From an uncultured Ruminiclostridium sp. (lineage in GTDB: Bacteria; Bacillota; Clostridia; Oscillospirales; Ruminococcaceae), in assembly GCA_947627695.1 (NCBI GenBank), contig CANQXF010000002.1, forward strand, positions 124,001 to 188,000: 64,000 nt of DNA. Reading direction: 5' to 3'. Of this stretch, positions 52,702 to 62,135 are shown in pieces (within the stretch, counting starts at the first letter, position 1; the number at the start of each line of letters is the position of its first letter). Position numbers and translations under genes: made by a program. The notes beneath the pieces were generated by a model, which was given only the letters and a program-made list of their open reading frames with translations, did not search any database and had not been told where the DNA came from.

Positions 52702-53434
52702 CAGCGTCACCTCCCGTCAGATGAACCAGCTCGTCCTCCTCTGTCCCCGAGAAGTTGCTAAGCTCTTTTCCGAAAGGCTTTATCCCCATTTTATGAATAT
52801 GCCGTTTTATCGTACATTCCTCAGGTCTGGGAAATTCGATAACGCCCTTTTTCATAACAGGCTGGAAAAATCTCACCGTCATAAAGCCCTTGTCGTCCTC
52901 AAGAACAGCCTCGTCCGCATAGGTTATCCCGTGATACATCAGACTGAACGGCATTTCCTCAACGTTGTCGTAATAGCCTTCTCCCTCTCCGAACACGCAA
53001 GGCTCCGCATATCCCTGACATTCTCTCGTGCCGAGAAAGACGTCCCGCCTGCCGCCCCGTTCTATCATTCGCTTTGCTATGGCAAGGTGTTTTTTCTCGT
53101 TTCTGTCCTGTTCCAGCTCAGGTCTGTTCATATTCCATTCAAAATGCGCCTGAACCTGATAGCACACGTCCTCAAGATAAGTGTAGTAAGCAAGGTCGTT
53201 TCCGCCGCTGTATTTTATTGGCCGCATACCTTTGCGCACTGTCTGTATTTGATTCATTATCCTCACCTTGTCTATGTACCAGATCAACGTGGGCTTGCTG
53301 TAAATGCTGTGAAGAGCGCCCTTCAGCGCCTCATAGGTCGGTATCATATAGGTGCATTTTTCACCTCCCGCCCTGGTGAGAACATCGCTGAAAAGCGCAA
53401 ACGGTCCACTCAACGAAAAATTCACGGTGTTCAT
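52685..53434 (-). CDS. Cas5c (Cas5d), crRNA-processing endoribonuclease
   Basis: A 249-residue Cas5 of type I-C. In this subtype Cas5 replaces Cas6 and cuts the pre-crRNA within the repeat. Tyr45, Lys115 and His116 (KKH at 114-116) line up, offset by one, with the catalytic Tyr-Lys-His reported for Bacillus halodurans Cas5d. RRDVFLGTRECQGYAEPCVFGEG is the usual mid-protein block. The gene follows cas3 by 13 nt with GGAGTG before the ATG. Confidence 0.94.
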   Translation of the reverse strand: MNTVNFSLSGPFALFSDVLTRAGGEKCTYMIPTYEALKGALHSIYSKPTLIWYIDKVRIMNQIQTVRKGMRPIKYSGGNDLAYYTYLEDVCYQVQAHFEWNMNRPELEQDRNEKKHLAIAKRMIERGGRRDVFLGTRECQGYAEPCVFGEGEGYYDNVEEMPFSLMYHGITYADEAVLEDDKGFMTVRFFQPVMKKGVIEFPRPEECTIKRHIHKMGIKPFGKELSNFSGTEEDELVHLTGGDADELGE

Positions 53435-53447
53435 AACATCACTCCTT

Positions 53448-55814
53448 TCATAATATCAGCGTTTCACGTTCCTCTGCGTCGGCAGAAAGTCCGTGCTCCG
53501 CATTATAGTACCTTTTGTCGGCGGCCAGCGCCCCACATTCAAGCTGAATCAGCCCCTTTTCCTCCTCCAGCCTTTTCAGCGTGGAGGAATAAACGTTCAC
53601 CGTATATTTCTGCGCCTTTCTCAGCAGGGAAACAGCTTTGTCAGGTGAACATTCTCCGTTCAGCTCTGTTATTATCTTCTCAGCCTTGTCATCGTAGGGA
53701 ACGATGACCCCCTGCGTGTTGCTGTCTATAACGTCAAACAACCCTCCCGCAGTCCTGAACGCCTGCCCGCAGAACATAAGCGCCTTGTTGCCGCAAATAC
53801 CGTATCTTTCCTTATCAAGTGACAGCATATCCAGCAGATTATCTCCCCTTACGGGATAACACAGCTTTTCCTTGTTTTCCCCGTACAGCTTGCTGAAATA
53901 ATCCCTCATCACCTCAGCGCCCTGAAGGTCCGTTTCACCCTCGCTGTCAAAGCCGTACAGCATTTCCGTTGAAATATCCTGCGCATTGGCTATCTCAGGC
54001 AGATATCTCAGCGCCTCGTCCTTTATTTTTATCAGATAAACAGGACAAACCTTTTCAAACTCCCCGTGACGGTTGCACCGTCCCGCCGCCTGAGCCGCAT
54101 TGTCCATTCCCGCCAGAGAACGCACCACACAGCCGAAAGAAATATCCACTCCCGCCTCGATAAGCTGAGTAGTGACGCAGATAACAGGCGCTGTTTTATC
54201 CAGAAGTATGCGCAGCGTTTCGATTGTGTCTCTTCTGTGCTGAGGACACATATTTGTGCTTAGATGGATAACCTGCGCCTCGGTATTTTCCTTTATCAGC
54301 TTATAAAGCTGCAAAGCGGCGGCTTTTGTGTTCACCACCATAAGCAGGCTCCCGTGTTCTCTTTGCTTTTCAATGCAGAACTCTGCTGCTTCTTCGTATG
54401 TATATCCGCCTTTTTTGTCGTTCAGCGGGATAATTCGAGTGCGTTTGAACGCCTCGAAATCCTCCGCGGTATCCCCCGTCATACTTGCATTTTCGTCCTG
54501 TATCAGCGGGTGCGCTTTCATCAATTCAAACGGCGGCTGTGTCGCCGAACAAAGCACGACGGTGCTGTTACAGCAATACGCAAGAAAATTCATCGCCAGA
54601 TTAAATAAATAAACGCATTTCAGCGGCATCGACTGCACCTCGTCAATGATTATGACAGCGTTTGACAGCCTGTGCATACGCCTGACCGCCGAGGACTTTC
54701 CCGAAAACAAAGCGTTGAAAAACTGTACCATTGTGGTAGCGATAACAGGGCTGTCCCACTTTTCCGTCCTCAGCTCATATTCGTCCAGCTCCTCCTCATT
54801 TTCTTTTTCTGCCTTTTCAGCGAGCATATCGGAGTGATGCTCCAAAAATGCGTCGTCCCCTGCGACAGGGCGTATCTCGTCGCTGTTTTGTTCCAATATT
54901 GAAAGATATGGAGCAACATAAATTATCTTGTCCGCTTTTCCTTTTCGGCAGTATTCAACGGCAAACCTCAGAGAGGAAAGCGTTTTTCCTCCTCCCGTGG
55001 GAACTACCAGCCTGCAGATTTTCACGTCGTTTCCCGCAAAATCCCTGCACCTTTCGGAAATGCTCTTTCTCCTTTGGGAAATCGGGTCGTTCCTGCCCTC
55101 AAAGCCCCTCAGCTTTTCCTCCATACGAATATGCATTTCTTCCCACAGCGCCTTTGTGTCAAAATGCCTTTCTGTATCAACGCCCGACATAAAGTCGGCG
55201 GTATCGGTTCGGTCTGCGTCGGTCAGCAGGGAAGTGAGCAGTCTTTCCCCCATTCCCATATAAAAAGCCACAGCCTGATACATTCTGTTTTTGTCGGAAT
55301 ATTTCGCTTTTTTCACTGCGTTTGCTGCTTTTTCGGTAAGCGCCCGATATTCCTTTTCAGCCTCTTTTAAGTCGTCCTCACAGCACGATAGCAGGGAACA
55401 CTTTCCCGCATTTTGAAGTATCTCATCATATCTTTCGTTTTTTGCGGTGCGCTTGCTGTAATAATCCTCCCCGTCCTCATCTATCCAGTCGTGGAGCCCG
55501 TGATGTGACAATACCGCCCTTCCGACAAAAGCGGCGGTATCTTTTAACATTTTATCATTTCCCGCAAGCTCCGACAAATATTTTGCGCCTGAAAAGCAGT
55601 GGTCTATATCGCCCCTCTTTGCCGATGACCTGCCCCGAATATAGCTTTCAAAAGCCTCCGTCAGCTTTCCCATATCGTGCAGCTTGCCCGCCGCCCTTGC
55701 CAGCGCTTTCATTCCCACGGCAACCGCATATTGCTCCGCCAGCCTTGCAGTGCTGAGACAATGCTCCTCAACCGATTGCTCCTTCTCATCTGTGGGACGT
55801 ATGTGTGCGACCAT
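53448..55814 (-). CDS. Cas3 nuclease-helicase (type I-C)
   Basis: A 788-residue Cas3 with an N-terminal HD nuclease (KLHDMGK with His46-Asp47; SHHGLHDW further on) and an SF2 helicase: Walker A VVPTGGGKT, motif II IIIDEVQSMP (DEVQ in place of the more usual DExH), TQLIEAGVDIS and QAAGRCNRHGE (motif VI). It degrades target DNA after Cascade recognition. It is the first gene of the cas operon, with GAGGGAGAA before the ATG and a consensus promoter about 45 bp upstream. No disabling change was noticed. Confidence 0.96.
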   Translation of the reverse strand: MVAHIRPTDEKEQSVEEHCLSTARLAEQYAVAVGMKALARAAGKLHDMGKLTEAFESYIRGRSSAKRGDIDHCFSGAKYLSELAGNDKMLKDTAAFVGRAVLSHHGLHDWIDEDGEDYYSKRTAKNERYDEILQNAGKCSLLSCCEDDLKEAEKEYRALTEKAANAVKKAKYSDKNRMYQAVAFYMGMGERLLTSLLTDADRTDTADFMSGVDTERHFDTKALWEEMHIRMEEKLRGFEGRNDPISQRRKSISERCRDFAGNDVKICRLVVPTGGGKTLSSLRFAVEYCRKGKADKIIYVAPYLSILEQNSDEIRPVAGDDAFLEHHSDMLAEKAEKENEEELDEYELRTEKWDSPVIATTMVQFFNALFSGKSSAVRRMHRLSNAVIIIDEVQSMPLKCVYLFNLAMNFLAYCCNSTVVLCSATQPPFELMKAHPLIQDENASMTGDTAEDFEAFKRTRIIPLNDKKGGYTYEEAAEFCIEKQREHGSLLMVVNTKAAALQLYKLIKENTEAQVIHLSTNMCPQHRRDTIETLRILLDKTAPVICVTTQLIEAGVDISFGCVVRSLAGMDNAAQAAGRCNRHGEFEKVCPVYLIKIKDEALRYLPEIANAQDISTEMLYGFDSEGETDLQGAEVMRDYFSKLYGENKEKLCYPVRGDNLLDMLSLDKERYGICGNKALMFCGQAFRTAGGLFDVIDSNTQGVIVPYDDKAEKIITELNGECSPDKAVSLLRKAQKYTVNVYSSTLKRLEEEKGLIQLECGALAADKRYYNAEHGLSADAEERETLIL

Positions 55815-55857
55815 ATAATTCTCCCTCTTGCTGAAAGATAAATTTTATTCCAGATTT

Positions 55858-55938
55858 ATTATACATCCTCACATTTCTTTGTCAATCCCAAATCACGCAA
55901 AAAGGCGGTATCTGTACTGTTTATGACAGCGATACCGC
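55858..55938 (-). promoter_or_regulatory. cas operon promoter with upstream palindromic element
   Basis: Minus strand: TTGACA (55880-55885), 16-nt spacer, TATAAT (55858-55863). Upstream, GCGGTATC (55905-55912) and GATACCGC (55931-55938) form an 8-bp inverted repeat around CATAAACAGT-type sequence. The arrangement matches 45149-45230. Confidence 0.85.
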
Positions 55939-56030
55939 AAAATTTTTTCAAATGTATTTATTTACAAAAAAATCCCCTAAACCCAACGCCTTTATACCAA
56001 CTCCCGTCCTCCTCAAAATGACAAACAAAA

Positions 56031-56056
56031 AAGGCGGTTTATTAAACCGCCTTTTA
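56031..56056 (-). terminator. pnp terminator
   Basis: Stem AAGGCGGTTT / AAACCGCCTT with a 3-nt loop and T-run on the minus strand. The flanking bases 55939-56030 hold nothing else recognisable. Confidence 0.9.
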
Positions 56057-56059
56057 TTT

Positions 56060-58192
56060 TTATTCACCCTGCTCCGCTTTTTCCTTGCGTTTTCTTTCGA
56101 TATCCGCAAGAGCCTCTTTTCTGGAAAGACCTATCTTGCCCTGCTGGTCAATTTTGATTATCTTAACGATTATCTCGTCGCCAACGTTGCAAACGTCCTC
56201 CACTTTTTCAACGCGTCTGTTTTCCAATTCGGAAATGTGTACCATACCCTCCTTGCCGGGAGCAAACTCAACGAACGCGCCGAAACCTGTAACTCTCACT
56301 ACCTTGCCCTTGTAAATAGAGCCGATCTCAGGCACCATAACGATAGCGTTTATCATATCCACGCAGTCCTTGGACTTCTGGTCGTCCAGACCGCAGATGA
56401 ACACGTTGCCGTCGTCGTCGATGTCTATCTTGACCTCATAATCGGCGCACAGCTTCTGTATAACCTTTCCGCCTGTGCCGATAACTTCTCTTATCTTGTC
56501 AACAGGCACCTTCATTGAGATCATCTTGGGCGCCCACTTGTTGACAGTGGGACGGGGTTCGGGAATAGCCTTCAGGATTATCTCGTCAAGTATATAATCA
56601 CGGGCTTTGTGTGTTTTTGCAAAAGCGTCCTTTATGATTTCGGGAGTAAGACCGTCTATCTTCAGATCCATCTGTATAGCGGTGATACCCTTGTGAGTAC
56701 CGCCCACCTTAAAGTCCATATCTCCGAAGAAGTCCTCAAGACCCTGAATGTCCACCATAGTCATCCAGCGGTCGCCCTCGGTGATAAGTCCGCAGGAAAT
56801 ACCCGCAACAGGCGCTTTTATGGGAACGCCTGCGTCCATCAGCGACAAAGTTGAGCCGCAGATAGATGCCTGGGAGGTAGAACCGTTTGAGGAAAGCACC
56901 TCCGATACAAGCCTTATTGCGTAAGGAAATTCCTCAACTGAGGGAATAACAGGCTCCAACGCTCTCTGCGCCAGCGCTCCGTGACCTATCTCACGGCGTC
57001 CGGGACCTCTGCTGGGCTTTGTTTCGCCCACGGAGTAGGAGGGGAAGTTGTAGTGGTGCATATAGCGCTTGAACTCCTCATCGTCCAGTCCGTCCAGCTT
57101 CTGAGCGTCGCTGACAGGACCGAGGGTAGTTATTGTAAGCACCTGCGTCTGACCTCTTGTGAAAAGGCCTGAGCCGTGAACACGGGGCAACAGTCCCACC
57201 TCTGCGGCAAGCGGTCTCATCTGGTCCATTCCTCTGCCGTCAACGCGCTTCTGCTCGTCCAAAAGCCAGCGGCGAACGATTACCTTCTGCAATTTATAAA
57301 TGCACTCGTCTATCATAGGTATCTGCTCAGGCCACGCCTCGTCATATTCTGCGTGTATCTCGTCCTTGATAGGCTGGAGCCTTGCCTCACGAATGTTTTT
57401 GTCGTCCGTGTCAAGAGCGAAATTCACCTTATCGGTATACTTTGCCTTTATCTCCTCAAACAGATCGTGGTCAACGTCCATTGATTCAAAGGTGAACTTG
57501 GGCTTTCCAATCTCGTCCTTAATGCTATTTATGAAAGGAATAAGGGAGCGCACTATCTCCTCGTGACCCTTCATTATAGCGTCAAGCATAGTGTCGTCGT
57601 CAACCTCATTTGCTCCCGCCTCTATCATAACGACTTTCTTTTCGCTGGAAGCAACGGTGAGCTGAAGATCGGACTTTGCTCTCTGCTCAGCGTCAGGCAT
57701 AAGGATTATCTCACCGTCCACAAGTCCCACGGAAATGCCGCCGATAGGACCGTTCCATGGAATATCCGAAATAGAAACGGCGATAGACGCGCCTATCATA
57801 GCGATTATCTCAGGCTGTGTGTCAGGGTCTACCGCAAGCACAGTCATAACTATGGAAACGTCATTTCTCATATCCTTGGGGAACAGGGGGCGCATAGGGC
57901 GGTCGACTACACGGGAGGCAAGAATAGCCTTCTCGCTGGGTCTGCCCTCTCTCTTTAAGAAGCTGCCGGGAATCTTGCCCACAGAATAGAGCTTTTCCTC
58001 ATAGTCAACAGACAGTGGGAAGAAGTCTACTCCCTCACGGGGCTTTTCGCTGGCGGTCACGTTTACCATAACGACAGATTCGCCGTAGCGCACCCAGCAA
58101 GAGCCGTTAGCGAGCCCGCAGGTCTTTCCAGTTTCAACGGTCAGCTCTCTGCCTGCAAACGTGGTCTTGAAAACCTTGTAATTTTCAAACAT
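56060..58192 (-). CDS. polyribonucleotide nucleotidyltransferase (PNPase)
   Basis: A 710-residue PNPase, the phosphorolytic 3'-5' exoribonuclease of RNA decay. Two RNase PH-like domains (about 10-230 and 310-540; RGQTQVLTITTLG, GRREIGHGALAQRAL), then a KH domain (VREVIGTGGKVIQKL) and an S1 domain (GSIYKGKVVRVTGFGAFVEF). Length and domain order are standard. AAGGAGAAAAAAG precedes the ATG. It follows rpsO, a widespread bacterial pairing, with a long structured leader between. Confidence 0.97.
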   Translation of the reverse strand: MFENYKVFKTTFAGRELTVETGKTCGLANGSCWVRYGESVVMVNVTASEKPREGVDFFPLSVDYEEKLYSVGKIPGSFLKREGRPSEKAILASRVVDRPMRPLFPKDMRNDVSIVMTVLAVDPDTQPEIIAMIGASIAVSISDIPWNGPIGGISVGLVDGEIILMPDAEQRAKSDLQLTVASSEKKVVMIEAGANEVDDDTMLDAIMKGHEEIVRSLIPFINSIKDEIGKPKFTFESMDVDHDLFEEIKAKYTDKVNFALDTDDKNIREARLQPIKDEIHAEYDEAWPEQIPMIDECIYKLQKVIVRRWLLDEQKRVDGRGMDQMRPLAAEVGLLPRVHGSGLFTRGQTQVLTITTLGPVSDAQKLDGLDDEEFKRYMHHYNFPSYSVGETKPSRGPGRREIGHGALAQRALEPVIPSVEEFPYAIRLVSEVLSSNGSTSQASICGSTLSLMDAGVPIKAPVAGISCGLITEGDRWMTMVDIQGLEDFFGDMDFKVGGTHKGITAIQMDLKIDGLTPEIIKDAFAKTHKARDYILDEIILKAIPEPRPTVNKWAPKMISMKVPVDKIREVIGTGGKVIQKLCADYEVKIDIDDDGNVFICGLDDQKSKDCVDMINAIVMVPEIGSIYKGKVVRVTGFGAFVEFAPGKEGMVHISELENRRVEKVEDVCNVGDEIIVKIIKIDQQGKIGLSRKEALADIERKRKEKAEQGE

Positions 58193-58210
58193 CTTTTTTC
58201 TCCTTTTCCT

Positions 58211-58353
58211 TGAGGAAAGGCGGCTGACTCCTTAAAAGTGTCAACAAATTTCAACCCGCAAGGGCGGCGGCGTTGATGAAACCGAAAATGCATTTACAGC
58301 GGTTTCGGGCTGAAATTTGTGTACACTTTTTTAGGAACAGACAGCCTTCCTCA
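58211..58353 (-). promoter_or_regulatory. long stem-loop in pnp leader, probable RNase-processing / autoregulation element
   Basis: Two arms of about 48 nt (58211-58258 and 58306-58353) pair with few mismatches, capped by a smaller hairpin (GAAACCG / CGGTTTC at 58278-58306). It sits directly before the pnp start codon. In E. coli the pnp leader hairpin is cut by RNase III and lets PNPase repress its own mRNA; the position here is analogous. Confidence 0.75.
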
Positions 58354-58406
58354 AAATTTTATTTTAGGGGAATATCTCTGAAATAAAATTCCGAAATATA
58401 CCCAAA

Positions 58407-58432
58407 AAGGGCAGAACGCCTGTTCTGCCCTT
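58407..58432 (-). terminator. rpsO terminator
   Basis: Stem AAGGGCAGAAC / GTTCTGCCCTT with a 4-nt loop, followed by TTTTTGGG on the minus strand. Some read-through would supply pnp; no separate pnp promoter was recognised. Confidence 0.85.
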
Positions 58433-58443
58433 CGGCAACAAAT

Positions 58444-58710
58444 TTACTTGCGGATACCCAGCTTTGCGATAACTGCACGGTAACGCTCGATGTCCTTTTT
58501 CTGCAGATAGTTGAGCAGGTTGCGTCTGTGACCTACCATCTTGTGCAGACCACGGCGTGAATGGTGATCCTTGGGATGAGTCTTCAGATGCTCGGTAAGG
58601 TCGGAAATTCTCTTTGTAAGAATTGCGATCTGGACTTCGGGAGAACCTGTGTCGTTTTCGTGTGTGCGGTTCGCTTCGATAATAGCGGTCTTTTCTTCTT
58701 TCAGTAACAT
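58444..58710 (-). CDS. 30S ribosomal protein S15
   Basis: An 88-residue protein of standard S15 length, which binds 16S rRNA early in small-subunit assembly. The typical segments [32 protein letters not shown] and [12 protein letters not shown] are all present. GAGGTG precedes the ATG. Its leader of about 110 nt contains hairpins (for example CTGCTGTT/AACAGCAG near 58808-58825) consistent with S15 autoregulation, although leader structures differ between phyla. Confidence 0.98.
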   Translation of the reverse strand: MLLKEEKTAIIEANRTHENDTGSPEVQIAILTKRISDLTEHLKTHPKDHHSRRGLHKMVGHRRNLLNYLQKKDIERYRAVIAKLGIRK

Positions 58711-58829
58711 TTTTTACACCTCATTTAAATTATTTCCATACACTCAGCCAAGGGAAAAGGTGCTTCCCAAAAGGGCTTGCTCCGCAAAGCCGAGGGCAGG
58801 TTATTTCTGCTGTTTTGAACAGCAGGTAT

Positions 58830-58858
58830 ATTGTATCACAAAATTTTCCCCCTGTCAA
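58830..58858 (-). promoter_or_regulatory. rpsO promoter
   Basis: Minus strand: TTGACA (58853-58858), 17-nt spacer, TACAAT (58830-58835). Confidence 0.85.
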
Positions 58859-58913
58859 GAGAAATTTTGTGAGAACAACACCGAAAAACGCTTATCCTTT
58901 AAAATACGTCGGT

Positions 58914-59555
58914 TCAATACGGATTTTTGAACACAAAGACCTGCTCTCCCTGCGGATTTAATTCAGTATACACTATCTCAGCTTCACCTAAAAGCCTCCG
59001 CACTTCCGTTTCGTCATATGGGTGGAATATCATTCCGCAGCGGCTCCCCGACGTGTAAAGTATACTGCCGTCGTCAAGCATATCGTGCGGCATTGACATA
59101 TCTTCATCGTCCGCCCCGTCAAACGACGCCATTATAAGACCGCTGGGCTTTGTTATGCGGCACAGCTCCGCAAGAGCTTTTTCTGCGTCCGATACGCTCA
59201 TATGGTCAAGTACCGAGTTAGCAATAACTCCGTCGAAAAAAGCGTTCGGATATCCCGTGGACAAAATGTCGGCGGACTTTACGTTCGAGCCGTCAAAGCC
59301 GTAATGCTCAAGTCCCATTCGTGTAAATCCTGCCGCAGAGGGAGAAACGTCAAAGCTGTAAACCTCAAACCCGTTGGAGGCGAGAGCGACAGAATACGCT
59401 CCGTAACCGCAGGCGGCGTCGCAGACGCGCACAGCGCCGAAGTCTTTGAAAATATCAATAACGTTCGACTTCAGCCCGCAGAAGCGTTCAAGATACGAAA
59501 GCAGCGTATCGCCGTCCTCACGAGACCACAGCTTTTCCCAAAATTCACCGTTCAA
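58914..59555 (-). CDS. class I SAM-dependent methyltransferase
   Basis: A 213-residue cytosolic methyltransferase with the Rossmann-fold signature VRVCDAACGYGAYSVALAS (motif I), VYSFDVS (motif II) and FDGVIANSVLDHM (motif IV region). The start is TTG at 59555, supported by GAGGTG five bases upstream and by the fold beginning soon after; there is no nearby ATG in frame. It lies 26 bp after the GH5 gene in the same direction and may be co-transcribed. The substrate is not inferable. Confidence 0.82.
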   Translation of the reverse strand: MNGEFWEKLWSREDGDTLLSYLERFCGLKSNVIDIFKDFGAVRVCDAACGYGAYSVALASNGFEVYSFDVSPSAAGFTRMGLEHYGFDGSNVKSADILSTGYPNAFFDGVIANSVLDHMSVSDAEKALAELCRITKPSGLIMASFDGADDEDMSMPHDMLDDGSILYTSGSRCGMIFHPYDETEVRRLLGEAEIVYTELNPQGEQVFVFKNPY

Positions 59556-59581
59556 AAAATCACCTCAAGCCGTCCAAAAAA

Positions 59582-60823
59582 TCACTTATGCGCGTCCCTC
59601 GACTCCATAATTCTTTCCAACATCTCAGGGAACAGGAACTGATAGCTCAACCTGTCGTAGAAGGATTTTTGCGTGTCCCAGATAACGGGGCAAAGACCCG
59701 CGTCATACATAGCCTCGGTAGCGGTGCACATAAAGTTTACTATCTGTTCCTCAGTCTTGTTTTTCTGCGCAACGCCGTATTCTCCCACGATAACGGGAAC
59801 GCCGTTGTCAATAAAACGCTCCTTGAGCATATTCATATACTTGTTCAGCTCTTCAATATCCTTTTCAGTGCCCCATGTAGCTTTTGCCTTGCCCCAGCTT
59901 GAGTCCTCCTCCAGTATGCAGAAGGTGGAGGGAGTGTAGTAGTGTACCGAAACAGCGCAATGACCCGCAGGGTCGTCAGGCATCTGGAACATTTCGTCGC
60001 AGGTAAGGTCAACGTCCGTATTATATCCCGCTATCAGCAGGTGACGCTTTTCATTGTTTCCGCCCGACTTTCTCACAATATCGACGAAGGTCTGATTTAT
60101 CTCATTCAGCAGACCGTAGGAATCCGCCTTCCCGTCGGTACTGCCGCTGTACCTGTTCCACAGACTGTCCCAGCCGCCCTCCTCGTTGAGGGACTCGAAC
60201 ATCAGCTTGTCGCCGTAGTCCTTGAACGCCTCGGAAAGCTGTTCCCAGATACGGGTGTATTTTTTCATACACTCCTCTTTTTCTGTGGGGAAGTTAGCGA
60301 ACCAGCCGTTGTCCCAGTGTATGTTCACGATAGCGTACATACCGCTGTTCAGCGTCCAGTCGACTATCTCCGTCACCCTGTCAAGATATTCCTCGCTGAT
60401 AGTGTAATCCTCCGCTATCATATTCGACCACGCCACAGGGATCCTCAGCACGCCGAACCCCAGCTCCGCATAGCCCTGTATCACCTTTTCCGTGATTATG
60501 GGACTGCCCCAGGCAGTTTCATAGGCTCTCACCCCGCCGTCAGGATTTATCCAGTTGCCGCAGGACTCCATCGTGTTCCCCAGATTTATTCCCTGACCCA
60601 TATCGTGGACCAGCTCCATAGTTGTCATATCTCTGATTTCAGTTAATCCCGCAGGCTCTGCGGGCGTTTCTTCCGAGGAGGAAGATGATGAAGAGGAGGA
60701 AGAACTCTGAGAATTATCCGAAACGTCCCCTCCGCCCTGCTGACCGTTGTCACAGCCGCACAGCAGGACTGAAACGCTGAGTGACAGCGCCGTTAAAATA
60801 CTTATAAGTCTTGTCTTTTTCAT
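59582..60823 (-). CDS. GH5 endoglucanase-type lipoprotein (first of tandem pair)
   Basis: A 413-residue lipoprotein with lipobox-like LLCGC (Cys24), a Ser-rich linker (about 30-55) and a GH5 catalytic domain: GINLGNTMESCG near the start, VNIHWDNGW, FESLNEEGG with the acid/base Glu, and VIVGEYGVA with the nucleophile Glu. The NLGNTME opening is typical of clan-A endoglucanases active on cellulose, xyloglucan or related beta-glucans. ATG 60823 follows AAAGGTGAT; the in-frame GTG nine bases upstream is part of the ribosome-binding site. It starts 14 bp after a second GH5 gene. There is no dockerin. Confidence 0.92.
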   Translation of the reverse strand: MKKTRLISILTALSLSVSVLLCGCDNGQQGGGDVSDNSQSSSSSSSSSSSEETPAEPAGLTEIRDMTTMELVHDMGQGINLGNTMESCGNWINPDGGVRAYETAWGSPIITEKVIQGYAELGFGVLRIPVAWSNMIAEDYTISEEYLDRVTEIVDWTLNSGMYAIVNIHWDNGWFANFPTEKEECMKKYTRIWEQLSEAFKDYGDKLMFESLNEEGGWDSLWNRYSGSTDGKADSYGLLNEINQTFVDIVRKSGGNNEKRHLLIAGYNTDVDLTCDEMFQMPDDPAGHCAVSVHYYTPSTFCILEEDSSWGKAKATWGTEKDIEELNKYMNMLKERFIDNGVPVIVGEYGVAQKNKTEEQIVNFMCTATEAMYDAGLCPVIWDTQKSFYDRLSYQFLFPEMLERIMESRDAHK

Positions 60824-60837
60824 TTTTATCACCTTTC

Positions 60838-62124
60838 TCAGCCGTTTGCTATTTTAAGGGCTATTTTCTTGATGACCTTGCTGTCCGCAAGATTTTTCAT
60901 CCTGCACTCCGTTCTGGAATAAGCGTTGTTGTCCGTATCCCACAGCACGGGGATAAAGCCGTAGTCCGTCGCCCACGTCAGCAGCTCCTCAAGACAGGCG
61001 GAAGAGCTGTCGTACTTTGAATCCCCCGCCATATTGCTCTGGGGGTAGATAGAAGTAGTTTCCCCCACGAAAACGGGGATATTGTTGTCGGTGAATTTCT
61101 TTTTCAGCTTGTCGCACTGATCCTTTATATAGTCGAGCCAATTCTGATTGCCTATGCTGTTGGACCAGTAGCAGGCGTTGTCAATGTAATGCACCGAGAC
61201 CATAAGTCTGTCATCAGCCGTATCAGTGGGCATAACGAACTTATCTCCCGTCGTCTTGTCGATGTTCGTCCAGTACCCTGAAACTATCAACATTCTGTCG
61301 TCATTGTTCCCGCCTGTAGCTCTCACAGCGTCAACAAAAGTCTGATTGAGAGCGTTGGTAAGCTCATAAGCCTCGTCGTCAGGTCTGTCTTTGAGAACCC
61401 CCGACTCGTCAAATCGCTGTCCTCCCAGATATTCGTTGAAGCCCTCGAATATCAGCTTGTCGCCGTAGTCCTTGAAATATTCCGCTATCTGCGTCCACAG
61501 CGTGTTGAATATCCTTTCGCAGTCCTCAAGGTCGTTCCTTCTTATAATAAACTCGTCAAAGTGGTGGCAGTTTATCACAACATAAAGGTCGTCCTTAAGG
61601 CAATATTCCACTATCTCACGAACTCTGCGGATATAGTCCTTGTTTATGGTATAAGTCCCGTCGTCCTCCATCATATTTCCCCAGAACACAGGCACACGCA
61701 CGGTGTTGAATCCCTCGTTCTTCATTCCGTCGATTATCTCCTGAGTGGTGACGGTTGCTCCCCAGCAGGTCTCATAATCCTGCGGGGTATTGCTTCCCAC
61801 CTTCGGTATCCAGGTATAGGTGGATTTTTCGCAGTTCGTCGCCTCATAGGCTTCCATAGTGTTGCCCAGATTAAGTCCTATCCCCATTTCCTTAGCTATT
61901 TCAACCGCTGTTTTTCCGCTGTTGTCGCCGCCGAGCCCCTCAGGGACCTTGTCGGTTTTATCTTTGGTATTCTCGGCAGAACTATCGCTTTCAGCAGGGG
62001 TAGACGAAACGGAGCTGTCCTGACTGCCGTCAGACACCTGACTGTTATCCGCACAGCCGCCCAGCAGTGTTGAAACGCTTAAAGCCGCCGCAATAAGCAG
62101 GCTGAGTAATTTTCTCGCTTTCAT
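60838..62124 (-). CDS. GH5 endoglucanase-type lipoprotein (second of tandem pair)
   Basis: A 428-residue lipoprotein: lipobox LLGGC (Cys24), acidic Ser-rich linker (about 26-68), GH5 domain with GLNLGNTMEAYE, VINCHHFDEF, FEGFNEYLG (acid/base Glu) and VFVGETTSIY (nucleophile Glu). It is paralogous to its neighbour but clearly diverged, so the pair probably splits substrates or linkages rather than adding dosage. GGAGGAG precedes the ATG. It follows the GH43 gene by 11 bp in one operon. Membrane tethering suggests that short products are made near uptake systems. Confidence 0.92.
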   Translation of the reverse strand: MKARKLLSLLIAAALSVSTLLGGCADNSQVSDGSQDSSVSSTPAESDSSAENTKDKTDKVPEGLGGDNSGKTAVEIAKEMGIGLNLGNTMEAYEATNCEKSTYTWIPKVGSNTPQDYETCWGATVTTQEIIDGMKNEGFNTVRVPVFWGNMMEDDGTYTINKDYIRRVREIVEYCLKDDLYVVINCHHFDEFIIRRNDLEDCERIFNTLWTQIAEYFKDYGDKLIFEGFNEYLGGQRFDESGVLKDRPDDEAYELTNALNQTFVDAVRATGGNNDDRMLIVSGYWTNIDKTTGDKFVMPTDTADDRLMVSVHYIDNACYWSNSIGNQNWLDYIKDQCDKLKKKFTDNNIPVFVGETTSIYPQSNMAGDSKYDSSSACLEELLTWATDYGFIPVLWDTDNNAYSRTECRMKNLADSKVIKKIALKIANG

Positions 62125-62135
62125 TGTATCTCCTC

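Noticed and set aside
45196-55938. Idea that the related elements flanking the CRISPR locus are transposon ends that mobilised it
   Set aside because: The similarity extends through promoter boxes of two functional operons and lacks target duplications or a transposase; a shared promoter cassette explains it better, though ancient mobilisation is not excluded.
55952-56518. 188-codon plus-strand frame over the pnp terminator and 3' end
   Set aside because: Antisense to PNPase S1 and KH domains, with no start signals.
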